From Galbibacter sp038433465 (GTDB lineage Bacteria; Bacteroidota; Bacteroidia; Flavobacteriales; Flavobacteriaceae), in NCBI RefSeq assembly GCF_038433465.1, contig NZ_JAESVF010000001.1:124001-188000 (forward strand): a stretch of 64,000 nucleotides of DNA. Reading direction: 5' to 3'. This document shows positions 7,480-15,117 of this stretch, in pieces (position 1 is the first letter of the stretch; every line of letters starts with the position of its first letter). A model generated the notes under the pieces. That model was given only the letters and a program-made list of their open reading frames with translations, had not been told where the DNA came from and did no database searches. The position numbers were made by a program, and so were the translations under genes.

Positions 7480-7553
7480 CGGTCTGGACGGGATTCGAAC
7501 CCGCGACCCCATGCGTGACAGGCATGTATTCTAACCAGCTGAACTACCAGACC
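7480..7553 (-). tRNA. tRNA-Asp (GTC), copy 1
   Basis: The minus strand folds into a complete 74-nt cloverleaf: acceptor GGTCTGG / CCAGACC, D arm GTTCAGCTGGTTAGAAT, anticodon loop CTGTCAC with anticodon GTC, T arm with GGTTCGAATCC, and discriminator G as expected for Asp. CCA is not encoded. It has its own TATATTTG promoter and terminator and is identical across its mature length to the copy at 7771-7844. Confidence 0.97.
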
Positions 7554-7568
7554 TTTATTTTGCGAGTG

Positions 7569-7598
7569 CAAATATACACGCTATTCTTTATTATGCAA
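7569..7598 (-). promoter_or_regulatory. Promoter of tRNA-Asp copy 1 (TTG-N19-TATATTTG)
   Basis: On the minus strand a TTG (7596-7598) and the -7 box TATATTTG (7569-7576) are separated by exactly 19 nt, the Bacteroidetes primary sigma consensus. The same layout and flanking bases precede copy 2. Confidence 0.8.
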
Positions 7599-7613
7599 AC
7601 CTTATTTAATAAT

Positions 7614-7737
7614 TATGTATAAAAAAAGCCTTCAACAACTCGACATGGTCGAGAGGAAAGCCTTTCATTGGTTTAACTACTAAACCTTCAGCAGTATTTC
7701 TACCACTGAACAACACAACTATTTTAATGCTAAAAAA
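7614..7737 (-). other. Structured spacer between the tRNA-Asp genes, possible tRNA-Asp remnant
   Basis: The minus strand can form three successive hairpins: TTCAG / CTGAA (7687-7710), GGTTTA / TAAACC (7670-7686) and CTCGAC / GTCGAG (7639-7653). It ends in GGC plus seven T, like the tRNA terminators. The segment 7689-7711 reads GTTCAGTGGTAGAAATAC, which matches the D-arm region of the intact tRNA-Asp genes except for small indels. It may be a decayed third copy or a small RNA. No full cloverleaf or promoter box is present. Confidence 0.4.
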
Positions 7738-7757
7738 GCCTCAATTCTCATTGAAGC
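7738..7757 (-). terminator. Terminator of tRNA-Asp copy 2
   Basis: A 7-bp stem (GCTTCAA / TTGAGGC) with a 6-nt loop is followed by six T on the minus strand. It is related to the copy 1 terminator in its stem but differs in its loop. Confidence 0.7.
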
Positions 7758-7770
7758 TTTTTGCTTTTAG

Positions 7771-7844
7771 CGGTCTGGACGGGATTCGAACCCGCGACCC
7801 CATGCGTGACAGGCATGTATTCTAACCAGCTGAACTACCAGACC
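7771..7844 (-). tRNA. tRNA-Asp (GTC), copy 2
   Basis: This second 74-nt cloverleaf has the same acceptor, D, anticodon (GTC) and T arms as copy 1, discriminator G and no encoded CCA. The two genes lie about 217 bp apart in the same orientation, consistent with tandem duplication including promoter and terminator. Confidence 0.97.
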
Positions 7845-7861
7845 TTTTGCTATTGCGAGTG

Positions 7862-7891
7862 CAAATATACATCGCTTTTTTAATTCCACAA
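7862..7891 (-). promoter_or_regulatory. Promoter of tRNA-Asp copy 2 (TTG-N19-TATATTTG)
   Basis: The TTG (7889-7891) and TATATTTG (7862-7869) are spaced by 19 nt on the minus strand. The downstream GCACTCGCAA is shared with copy 1, so the promoter was duplicated with the gene. Confidence 0.8.
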
Positions 7892-7930
7892 GTATTTTTT
7901 TACAAAAATTAAATAAATTAAAGCTCAATA

Positions 7931-8863
7931 CTATTTAAATTTTTGACGTTCAACTAAATATGTTTGTAAAATTTTATTGAAATTCTTGTTCACATCTACA
8001 GCCACATACTTAATTTGATACTTTGCACATTGTATTTTTATTGTTTGCTGAAACTTTTGCATCAAATCTTCATAAGCTTCTTTTACATTATCGGCATACA
8101 AATCGATGGAAGCCCCAGTTTCAACATCAACAAAACGCTTTGGAGTATTATCAAACGAAAAATCAAACTCCTTTTCTTTATCCATCACATGAAAAAAAAC
8201 AACCTCGTGCTTATTGTATTTTAAATGCTGAAGTGCTTTAAACAATTCTTCTTGATTGGTTTCCGTCTGAAATAAATCAGTAAACAAGAAAATAAGACTT
8301 CTACGATGAATTTTATTGGAAATTTGATGTAAATATGTATACGTTTTTGTTGCTGAAATTTCTTTTTTTTCTGAAGTTAACATCGATTCTAACGCATGAA
8401 GCAACAAATGTTGATGACGCTCGCTTCCTTTCTCGGGAGCATAAAACTCATAACTATCAGCATAAACACTTAAACCTACAGCATCGCGTTGCTTTTTGAA
8501 AATCTTCATCAATGAAGCCGATGCCAAAGCCGAAAATCCAATTTTATTTAATTGTTGTACCGACTGATTTTTTAACGCAGGATAATGCATCGAAGCAGAA
8601 TTATCGACAATAATATGACACCGTAAATTGGTTTCTTCATCATACTTTTTGGTGTACAACTTATCGGTTCTACCAAATAGTTTCCAATCGATATTACGTG
8701 TACTTTCACCTTGGTTGTAAATTTTATGCTCGGCAAATTCCGAAGAAAACCCATGAAACGGACTCTTATGCATTCCGCTAATAAAGCCTTCCACCACTTG
8801 GTTTGCTAACAAGTCTAAATTTCCAGCTAATTTTAAGTTGTTTACTTCGGTTTGTAATTTCAT
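7931..8863 (-). CDS. DUF58 domain protein (VWA-like)
   Basis: The 310-residue protein contains the DUF58 signature around residues 46-70 (HKIYNQGESTRNIDWKLFGR) and a VWA-like metal-binding loop DNSASM (about 89-94). It lacks membrane segments. DUF58 proteins usually accompany a MoxR ATPase and VWA membrane proteins in stress or periplasmic maturation operons; none of those partners is adjacent here, so it is separated from its usual cluster. It is divergent from ftsX. Confidence 0.85.
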   Translation of the reverse strand: MKLQTEVNNLKLAGNLDLLANQVVEGFISGMHKSPFHGFSSEFAEHKIYNQGESTRNIDWKLFGRTDKLYTKKYDEETNLRCHIIVDNSASMHYPALKNQSVQQLNKIGFSALASASLMKIFKKQRDAVGLSVYADSYEFYAPEKGSERHQHLLLHALESMLTSEKKEISATKTYTYLHQISNKIHRRSLIFLFTDLFQTETNQEELFKALQHLKYNKHEVVFFHVMDKEKEFDFSFDNTPKRFVDVETGASIDLYADNVKEAYEDLMQKFQQTIKIQCAKYQIKYVAVDVNKNFNKILQTYLVERQKFK

Positions 8864-8981
8864 CTGTACAATTTTTCAAAAGGCTATATTCAATTTATAA
8901 TTTAATCGCAATCTTACACGTTTTAAATTATAGCGATTAAATTTACTTTATTACTTTTACACATCCAATTATATTTATTAT

Positions 8982-9860
8982 ATGAGCAAGTCTTTTGAGC
9001 GCTACCAAAAACGCAAATTAATATCTTCATACTTTTCTGTAATTCTAAGTATTGCACTTGTTTTATTTTTATTGGGAGTATTAGGGCTTTTGGTCATCAA
9101 CACCAAAAAACTAGCAAATCATTTTAAAGAACAAGTGGCTATTACGGTATTTTTAAAAGACAACGCCAAGGAGGTTGAAATCAATCAGCTTCAAAAAAGT
9201 TTGGCAATGACCGAGTACACTAAAACTGCAACTTTTGTTTCGAAAGAAGAAGCTGCAGAAGCGCATAGTAAAGAAATTGGCGAAAACTTTTTAGAGTTTT
9301 TAGGTTACAATCCGCTTCAAAACTCTATCGATGTGCATCTAAACGCGCAGTATGTAGCCACCGATAGCATCCAAAAAATTGCAGACGATTTAAGTAAAAA
9401 AGAATATGTTGCCGAAGTTTCGTACGACAAACCTTTAATTTCGTTACTCAACGAAAATGTAAAACGAATGAGTTTCTGGATTTTAATTGCAAGCGCAGTT
9501 TTTACACTCATAGCCGTATTACTCATAAACAGTTCCATCCGTCTTTCGGTTTACTCAAAACGTTTTATTATTAAAACAATGCAAATGGTTGGAGCCACCA
9601 AACGTTTTATTCGCAGACCGTTTATTTGGACAAGCGTTAAACTGGGAATGGTGGGTGCCATCGTAGCAATTATCGCTATGGCCGGACTTTTATATTATGT
9701 TGATGTAAAAATGCCACAATTAAATTTACTTTCCGAACCACTTATTCTAGCAGCATTATTTGCAGGAATTTTTGTGATGGGAATTATAATTACTTGGATT
9801 AGTACGTATATTGCAACCCAACGTTTCTTAAATTTAAGAACAGACGATTTATATTATTAA
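8982..9860 (+). CDS. ftsX: Cell division protein FtsX
   Basis: The 292-residue membrane protein has the FtsX topology: one N-terminal membrane helix (about 18-42), an extracytoplasmic domain (about 43-165), then three C-terminal helices (about 166-190, 217-245, 253-280). With the ATPase FtsE it couples septal peptidoglycan hydrolysis to division. ftsE is not adjacent, which is usual for Flavobacteriia. It heads an apparent operon with DUF3098, uppP and truB, spaced 10-18 bp apart, a gene order I know from this class. Near-consensus TTACTTTTA lies upstream. Confidence 0.9.
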   Translation: MSKSFERYQKRKLISSYFSVILSIALVLFLLGVLGLLVINTKKLANHFKEQVAITVFLKDNAKEVEINQLQKSLAMTEYTKTATFVSKEEAAEAHSKEIGENFLEFLGYNPLQNSIDVHLNAQYVATDSIQKIADDLSKKEYVAEVSYDKPLISLLNENVKRMSFWILIASAVFTLIAVLLINSSIRLSVYSKRFIIKTMQMVGATKRFIRRPFIWTSVKLGMVGAIVAIIAMAGLLYYVDVKMPQLNLLSEPLILAALFAGIFVMGIIITWISTYIATQRFLNLRTDDLYY

Positions 9861-9870
9861 AAACAATCTC

Positions 9871-10134
9871 GTGAAAAAAGAATCTCAACATACACCCGAT
9901 AACGGTTTTATATTTCAGAAGAAAAACTACCTTTTTATGTTTATAGGGTTGGCTTTCATTATTATAGGTTTTATTTTGATGAGTGGCGGAGGAAGCAACG
10001 ACCCAAATGTGTTCAATCCAGAGATATTTAGCTTCAGAAGAATCCGTTTAGCACCAACACTTGTACTTATCGGGTTTGGAATTGAAGTATACGCCATTCT
10101 TTTAAATCCTACTAAAAAGAAAACAAACTCTTAA
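9871..10134 (+). CDS. DUF3098 family membrane protein
   Basis: This 87-residue protein starts at GTG 9871, 10 bp after ftsX. Two membrane helices (about 20-38 and 60-80) flank a short loop containing GGGSNDPNVFNPEIFSFRR, characteristic of DUF3098. Its constant place between ftsX and uppP suggests an envelope role, but no function is established. Confidence 0.85.
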   Translation: MKKESQHTPDNGFIFQKKNYLFMFIGLAFIIIGFILMSGGGSNDPNVFNPEIFSFRRIRLAPTLVLIGFGIEVYAILLNPTKKKTNS

Positions 10135-10152
10135 TTACTTCAACAGAAAAGC

Positions 10153-10947
10153 ATGGAAGTTATAGACGCTATTATTCTTGGAATTATCCAAGGACTTACA
10201 GAGTTTTTACCTGTTTCTTCAAGTGGGCATTTAGAGCTTGGAAAAGCTATTTTAGGCGACAATTCTTTACCGCAAGAAAGTTTACTTTTTACCGTAGTAC
10301 TTCATTTTGCAACAGCTTTGAGCACCATGGTTGTTTTCAGAAAAGACATTTTGGAAATTGTAAAAGGTGTTTTTAAATTTTCTTGGAATGAAGAAACAAA
10401 GTTTACCCTAAAAATTATTATTTCCATGATTCCCGCTGCGCTTATTGGTTATTTCTTTGAAGAGCAATTGGGACTACTTTTTAACGGCAATGTTTTACTG
10501 GTTGGTTTTATGCTTATCGTTACTGCCTTGTTATTGTATTTGGCCGACAAAGCTAAACACACAGGAAAACCAGTAAGTTACACCAATGCGTTTGTAATTG
10601 GGGTGTCGCAAGCTATTGCAATGCTACCTGGAATTTCAAGGTCTGGAGCAACAATTTCAACTTCTGTTTTATTAGGAAACGACAAAAGTAAAGCAGCACG
10701 ATTTTCATTTTTGATGGTCGTTCCGTTAATTTTCGGGAAAATTGCCAAAGATGTTTTAAGTGGCGAATTATCATTCGAAGGACACAACACTCCTACCCTT
10801 GCCATTGGTTTCATCGCTGCATTTGTATCGGGAATTATAGCATGTACTTGGATGATTCAACTTGTAAAAAATAGCAAACTTATTTACTTTGCAGTATACT
10901 GTTTTATTGTTGGGTTGATTGCAATTGTATTGGGTTACTTCTTATAA
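10153..10947 (+). CDS. uppP: Undecaprenyl-diphosphatase UppP (BacA)
   Basis: The 264-residue polytopic membrane protein shows both UppP signatures: GLTEFLPVSSSGHLE near residue 14 and the GISRSGAT motif near residue 160. It dephosphorylates undecaprenyl diphosphate to recycle the lipid carrier for peptidoglycan and O-antigen synthesis, and its overexpression gives bacitracin resistance in other bacteria. Full family length. It sits in the ftsX-truB operon, 12 bp before truB. Confidence 0.95.
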   Translation: MEVIDAIILGIIQGLTEFLPVSSSGHLELGKAILGDNSLPQESLLFTVVLHFATALSTMVVFRKDILEIVKGVFKFSWNEETKFTLKIIISMIPAALIGYFFEEQLGLLFNGNVLLVGFMLIVTALLLYLADKAKHTGKPVSYTNAFVIGVSQAIAMLPGISRSGATISTSVLLGNDKSKAARFSFLMVVPLIFGKIAKDVLSGELSFEGHNTPTLAIGFIAAFVSGIIACTWMIQLVKNSKLIYFAVYCFIVGLIAIVLGYFL

Positions 10948-10959
10948 AAAATATAAATA

Positions 10960-11649
10960 ATGTACACGGAAGATTCTATAAAAAGCGGACAGATATTATT
11001 AATTGACAAACCGCTTACCTGGTCTTCTTTTCAGGCGGTAAACAAAATTAAATGGGCCATCAAGAAGAAGTTTGGTCTTAAAAAAATAAAGGTTGGTCAC
11101 GCTGGAACGCTCGACCCTCTTGCTACAGGACTCCTTATTATTTGCACAGGGAAATTCACCAAAAAAATACCCGAACTACAAGGTCAAATTAAAGAATACA
11201 CAGGCACCATTACACTTGGCGCTTCACGACCATCGTACGATATGGAAACCGAAATTGATGCTGTATTTCCTACGGAACATATTTCAGAAGAAAAAATCCA
11301 GAACGCTACTAAAACTTTCTTAGGAGAAATCGACCAGTATCCGCCAGTATTTTCAGCATTAAAAAAAGACGGAAAAAGACTGTACGAATTTGCTCGTGAA
11401 GGCGTTGAAGTCGAAATAAAATCTAGAAAAATAACCATCGAAACTTTTGAAATCACGGCTATAAACATGCCCGAAGTTGAGTTTAGAGTGGTATGTAGCA
11501 AAGGTACTTACATTAGGTCTTTAGCCCACGATTTTGGAAAAGCCCTACAATCGGGTGCGTATTTATCGGCTTTAAGAAGAACCAAAATAGGCGATTTCAA
11601 CGTAAGTAATGCAATAACCCCAGATGCTTTTGCCGAAGAATTAGAATAA
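10960..11649 (+). CDS. truB: tRNA pseudouridine(55) synthase TruB
   Basis: The 229-residue cytosolic enzyme carries the catalytic motif GHAGTLDPLATGLL with Asp52, and the RSLAHDFG segment near the C-terminal end of the catalytic domain. It isomerises uridine 55 in the T loop of tRNAs. It is shorter than the proteobacterial enzyme because it lacks an extended C-terminal PUA region, as usual in Bacteroidetes. It is the last gene of the ftsX operon. Confidence 0.95.
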   Translation: MYTEDSIKSGQILLIDKPLTWSSFQAVNKIKWAIKKKFGLKKIKVGHAGTLDPLATGLLIICTGKFTKKIPELQGQIKEYTGTITLGASRPSYDMETEIDAVFPTEHISEEKIQNATKTFLGEIDQYPPVFSALKKDGKRLYEFAREGVEVEIKSRKITIETFEITAINMPEVEFRVVCSKGTYIRSLAHDFGKALQSGAYLSALRRTKIGDFNVSNAITPDAFAEELE

Positions 11650-11735
11650 AAATCATTGCATCAAACGAATATATTGCTTGTAGTTTAGGCAAAAACCATA
11701 ATATTTTTATCTTTAGCATCTAGGTTACTTTACCT

Positions 11736-12521
11736 ATGGATTATAAAAAAATAACACATCAATTTAACCGTGCTAGCGACAAACTTGTTAGTAAAATAAA
11801 CCAGTTAAACAACCGGCAATTAGCCTTGATTATTTCGAGTTGTTTGATGGGGATTTTTTTACTGACGCTTCTCAATATTCAACTAGCAGGTCAAAAAGAA
11901 GAAGAGTTTTTATACGAATTGAGTTTTGATGAAAAGCTTTTAGAAGAAGAAATTCCGCAGGAAGAAGAACTCACCCTTACCGAGTTAGAAACACACAAAG
12001 CATACAACGAAGCCGAAAAACAACAATTTGCCGACGAGGTTGACAATTTTAAATCGTTAGAAGAATTACAACAAGAAGCACAAAAAGCTACTAGCGAAAC
12101 TCCAGACAACAGCACTGATGCCGTAAGTAACGAAGCTTCCAACAACGGATACGCTAGCGATTATGCTGAAAAACTTCAAGAACAACGCCGAAAAATTGAA
12201 GCGCTTAAAAGAAAAGGAAACGCCCCAAAAGTCAATATAAAAAGGCGAACAACCATAACGTATTCTTTATTGCATCGTACGCATGTAAGTTTGCCAAACC
12301 CAGTGTACACCTGCGAAAGTTTTGGAAAAGTGGTTGTAAACATCAAAGTTGATACACAAGGAAATGTTATCGATGCATCGTTTAACAAAAGTAGCTCGAC
12401 AACTTCCAACGGCTGTTTGGTTGAAAACGCCACCAACTATGCGTTAAAAGCAAAATTTAGCCCTTCCACCAACAGTTCTGAGCAGATAGGAACTATTACT
12501 TATTTATTTCAAGGAGAGTAA
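11736..12521 (+). CDS. TonB-like energy transducer domain protein
   Basis: The 261-residue protein has a short cytoplasmic N-terminus, one membrane helix (about 28-48), a long acidic Glu-rich region with coiled-coil character (55-165), and a C-terminal TonB-like domain (about 180-261) with GKVVVNIKVDTQGNVIDASF. Some TonB proteins drive outer-membrane transporters, but no TonB-dependent receptor or ExbBD gene is adjacent, so its partner is unknown. Its 3' end overlaps the convergent thioredoxin-family gene by 18 bp. TATCTTTA about 20 nt upstream is a likely -7 box. Confidence 0.75.
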   Translation: MDYKKITHQFNRASDKLVSKINQLNNRQLALIISSCLMGIFLLTLLNIQLAGQKEEEFLYELSFDEKLLEEEIPQEEELTLTELETHKAYNEAEKQQFADEVDNFKSLEELQQEAQKATSETPDNSTDAVSNEASNNGYASDYAEKLQEQRRKIEALKRKGNAPKVNIKRRTTITYSLLHRTHVSLPNPVYTCESFGKVVVNIKVDTQGNVIDASFNKSSSTTSNGCLVENATNYALKAKFSPSTNSSEQIGTITYLFQGE

Positions 12522-13115
12522 TTCAAGTAAATCCTCGATAGTATTTTGCCCTTTATCTTTATTGTACCAAACTTGTAAATCTTGCTTAAATTCTGGTGTT
12601 AATTTTCCGTGTGCTTCCTTATACGCTTTTACCATATTTGTTGCTATTGACGGACGCGGACCCCAACAATCAATCACTTCATTCACGGCATCATCTACCA
12701 TAATTAACTTCGGAATTGAACGACTTCCACGCGTTAAAAAATGATCCATTAATTGCTCATTTTCATCTCTTAAAACTACTTTCAAAGTAATATTTTCTGA
12801 AGCTTCAGCAATTGCATTTATTATAGGAAGCGTTTGAGCGGCATCGCCACACCAACTTTCTGTGGGCACTAACCAAGTTACTTTTCGGTTGAATGATTTT
12901 AATTTCTCTTGAACAGATTCTAGCAACTTTACCGTTTTATCCAAGCGCTTCATACGTTTGTGGTTAAGCATGCTATAATTAGACAAAGCTTCAGTTTGTT
13001 CCACTCCAGTCGATTTATTTTCAAGTACCAACTGCTCCACCAACGCTCTATAATCGGCGTACGTATAACTCTTTTTTAACCCTTCTTTGATAAGCACTCT
13101 AACTATTTCTTCCAT
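12504..13115 (-). CDS. Thioredoxin family protein with a single active-site cysteine
   Basis: The 203-residue protein has a helical N-terminal region followed by a thioredoxin fold. The usual CxxC is replaced by ESWCGDAAQ near residue 88, so only the first cysteine remains, and the cis-Pro loop is RSIPKLI. No signal peptide is evident. This matches a family of cytosolic thioredoxin-like proteins common in Flavobacteriia. Disulfide exchange by the ordinary two-cysteine mechanism is unlikely; a role as a monothiol reductase or a structural role is possible. Confidence 0.8.
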   Translation of the reverse strand: MEEIVRVLIKEGLKKSYTYADYRALVEQLVLENKSTGVEQTEALSNYSMLNHKRMKRLDKTVKLLESVQEKLKSFNRKVTWLVPTESWCGDAAQTLPIINAIAEASENITLKVVLRDENEQLMDHFLTRGSRSIPKLIMVDDAVNEVIDCWGPRPSIATNMVKAYKEAHGKLTPEFKQDLQVWYNKDKGQNTIEDLLELLSLK

Positions 13116-13211
13116 ATTATAAATATCGATTAAATACTATTTCTTACTTTTATACTTTAGACTCAAATTTAAGTAAAACTTACAGTTACAATACTGATAA
13201 ATATCATACGG

Positions 13212-13781
13212 ATGAAACGTTGCGGTTGGTGCGAAGGCGATGCCCTTTATGAAGCATATCACGATACAGAATGGGGAGTTCCTGTTTACGACGATGCTAC
13301 TATTTTTGAATTTCTCATTTTGGAGACTTTTCAAGCTGGACTTAGTTGGATTACTATTTTACGAAAGCGAGAAAACTTCCGAGAGGCATTAGACAATTTC
13401 GATTATAAAAAAATAGCTTCTTATGATGAAAAAAAATACGAAGCTTTACTTCAGAATGAAGGAATCATCAGGAATAAATTAAAAATAAAAGCGACCATTA
13501 CCAACGCGCAAAACTTCATGAAAATTCAAGAAGAATTCGGAAGCTTCAGCAATTATATTTGGAGTTTTGTTGACGGAAAACCTATTCAAAATCAACTAAA
13601 AAACTATAAAGAAGCTCCTGCAAACACTGAAATTTCGGACGCTTTGAGTAAAGATTTAAAAAAACGAGGATTTAAATTTGTAGGTTCAACCGTGGTTTAT
13701 GCGCACATGCAAGCTACAGGAATGGTAAACGACCACGAAGAAAATTGCTTTAGGTATAGTGAAGTGAAAAAATTAGCTTAA
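13212..13781 (+). CDS. tag: DNA-3-methyladenine glycosylase I
   Basis: The 189-residue protein starts MKRCGWCEGD and matches Tag throughout. The zinc ligands known from the E. coli enzyme are present: Cys4, His17 in the YHDTEWG motif, and the C-terminal His and Cys in NDHEENC. It excises 3-methyladenine from alkylated DNA to start base excision repair. Its end overlaps the convergent aat gene by 4 bp. No adaptive-response regulator is nearby. Confidence 0.95.
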   Translation: MKRCGWCEGDALYEAYHDTEWGVPVYDDATIFEFLILETFQAGLSWITILRKRENFREALDNFDYKKIASYDEKKYEALLQNEGIIRNKLKIKATITNAQNFMKIQEEFGSFSNYIWSFVDGKPIQNQLKNYKEAPANTEISDALSKDLKKRGFKFVGSTVVYAHMQATGMVNDHEENCFRYSEVKKLA

Positions 13782-14413
13782 GCTTTTAAAATCTCAATAA
13801 ATTCTTCTCTTAGAATCTCCCTTGCACCCAACGAATATAAATGGTCGGTGTACAATTGACAATCGATGAGTTGGTAGTTTTCTTTTTCTAGCTTTTGCGC
13901 CAAATATATAAATGCGGTTTTGGAAGCATTACTCATTTTAGAAAACATACTTTCCCCACAAAATACATGTCCCATATCAACACCGTAGAGTCCGCCAACG
14001 AGTTTTTCTTGATGCCAAACCTCAACAGATTTTGCATAACCCATTTCATGAAGCTTCACATAAGCCTCAATCATACTTTGGTCAATCCACGTCCCGTCTT
14101 GACCTTTACGAGTAATCTTGGAGCAGTTTTTAATTACTTCTTCAAAAGCAGTATTAAAGGTGACTTTAAAAAGTTGTTTCTTTAAAACCGACTTCATGCT
14201 CTTTGATATTTTTACTTCGGAAGGGACTAACACCATTCGAGGATCTGGACTCCACCACAATATCAAATCGCCTTGATCAAACCACGGAAAAATTCCTTGT
14301 TTGTATGCTTCAATTAAACGCGCAGAAGACAAATCGCCACCCATGGCAACAACACCATCAACCGAAGCAGATTCTACCGGAGGGAATTTTATATCTTCTG
14401 TAAGAAAAACCAT
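13778..14413 (-). CDS. aat: Leucyl/phenylalanyl-tRNA--protein transferase
   Basis: The 211-residue cytosolic enzyme has family landmarks YKQGIFPWF, LILWWSPDPR, VGGLYGVDMG and the ESMFS segment. It transfers Leu or Phe from aminoacyl-tRNA to N-terminal Arg or Lys, creating N-degrons for ClpS-ClpAP. clpS is not in the window. Length is typical. Confidence 0.95.
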   Translation of the reverse strand: MVFLTEDIKFPPVESASVDGVVAMGGDLSSARLIEAYKQGIFPWFDQGDLILWWSPDPRMVLVPSEVKISKSMKSVLKKQLFKVTFNTAFEEVIKNCSKITRKGQDGTWIDQSMIEAYVKLHEMGYAKSVEVWHQEKLVGGLYGVDMGHVFCGESMFSKMSNASKTAFIYLAQKLEKENYQLIDCQLYTDHLYSLGAREILREEFIEILKA

Positions 14414-14672
14414 TTATTTATAGTTTTTTTGTTATAAAACTCAAAAAAAGTGATAAAAAAAGTAAATTTAACTTGTATTTATTAATTAATTATCACAAAT
14501 TTGGCGCATGTCATTGTACTTAATTATTTTCATCATTGCTTTTTGAGTTTAATACAATGACGTACCTAAAACCACAATATACCCCCTTACCATATTGGTT
14601 GGGGGTTTTTACTCCCCCAAGCATTACATTAAATCAAAAAAAGGAGCTTTTTTTAAAGCTCCTTTTTGTTTT
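14414..14672 (+). other. Structured intergenic region, possible small RNA or attenuator
   Basis: No known gene is here. Eleven-base arms AAACTCAAAAA (14437-14447) and TTTTTGAGTTT (14540-14550) flank an AT-rich segment. Then ACCCCC (14581-14586), GGGGGT (14601-14606) followed by T residues, and a second CCCCC (14614-14618) allow two mutually exclusive hairpins. The first, with its T tail, looks like a plus-strand terminator, yet no plus-strand gene precedes it. A 39-codon frame (14557-14676) crosses the hairpins but is not convincing. Confidence 0.4.
14641..14664. terminator. Bidirectional terminator downstream of the DUF3127 gene
   Basis: A perfect 10-bp stem (AAGGAGCTTT / AAAGCTCCTT) with a TTTT loop is flanked by A and T runs on both sides. 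Its main user is the minus-strand DUF3127 gene ending 9 bp away. Confidence 0.75.
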
Positions 14673-15053
14673 TTAGAAAGGTAAATCGTCGTGATCGTCT
14701 TCTTTAAAATCGTTTGCAGGTTCAAACGCATCTTCAGGTGGCATAGGAGGCATTTCTGGAGCTCCACTTGGCGCCGATTGAAGGTTTTCAATTCGCCAAC
14801 CTTGAATAGAGTTGAAATACTTTGTTTCTCCCTGTGGATTTACCCACTCTCTACCTCTAAGGTTGATACTCACCTTAACTGGTTGCCCAACTTGATATGC
14901 ATTTAAAAGATCGCATTTATCTTGAATAAACTCCACAAGAATATGTTGTGGGTATTGTTCTTCTGTTGTAATAACCAATTCTCTTTTTCTAAAACCGTTG
15001 CTACCGAAGGTTTTAGTTTCGTCTATCAACTTTATTTTTCCTTGTATTTCCAT
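14673..15053 (-). CDS. DUF3127 protein, SSB-like OB fold with acidic tail
   Basis: This 126-residue protein has a compact N-terminal domain (about 1-90; MEIQGKIKLIDETKTFG, FRKRELVITTEEQYPQ) matching DUF3127, a Bacteroidetes family with a predicted OB fold. A Pro-rich linker (PEMPPMPPEDAFEP) and an acidic tip ending DDLPF follow, closely resembling the DDIPF tip by which single-stranded DNA-binding protein recruits partners. It may bind nucleic acid and borrow SSB partner proteins; this is inference. A TATTTTTG box ends 4 nt before its ATG. Confidence 0.8.
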   Translation of the reverse strand: MEIQGKIKLIDETKTFGSNGFRKRELVITTEEQYPQHILVEFIQDKCDLLNAYQVGQPVKVSINLRGREWVNPQGETKYFNSIQGWRIENLQSAPSGAPEMPPMPPEDAFEPANDFKEDDHDDLPF

Positions 15054-15057
15054 GCTT

Positions 15058-15065
15058 CAAAAATA
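15058..15065 (-). promoter_or_regulatory. -7 promoter box TATTTTTG abutting the DUF3127 start
   Basis: This exact TAnnTTTG match on the minus strand has 4 nt between it and the ATG at 15053, the same spacing as before the FAD oxidoreductase at 5658. Confidence 0.45.
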
Positions 15066-15117
15066 TTAAAAATATATTCAATTTACTCCTTGTTGGAGTT
15101 TAAAATCTGCTAAGTTT

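Noticed and set aside
7383..7571. Minus-strand frame of 62 codons over tRNA-Asp copy 1
   Set aside because: It is simply translation through the tRNA gene and its terminator.
14557..14676. 39-codon plus-strand frame starting MTYLKPQY
   Set aside because: It is made of the hairpin and terminator sequences themselves and runs into the end of the DUF3127 gene; there is no independent sign of coding.
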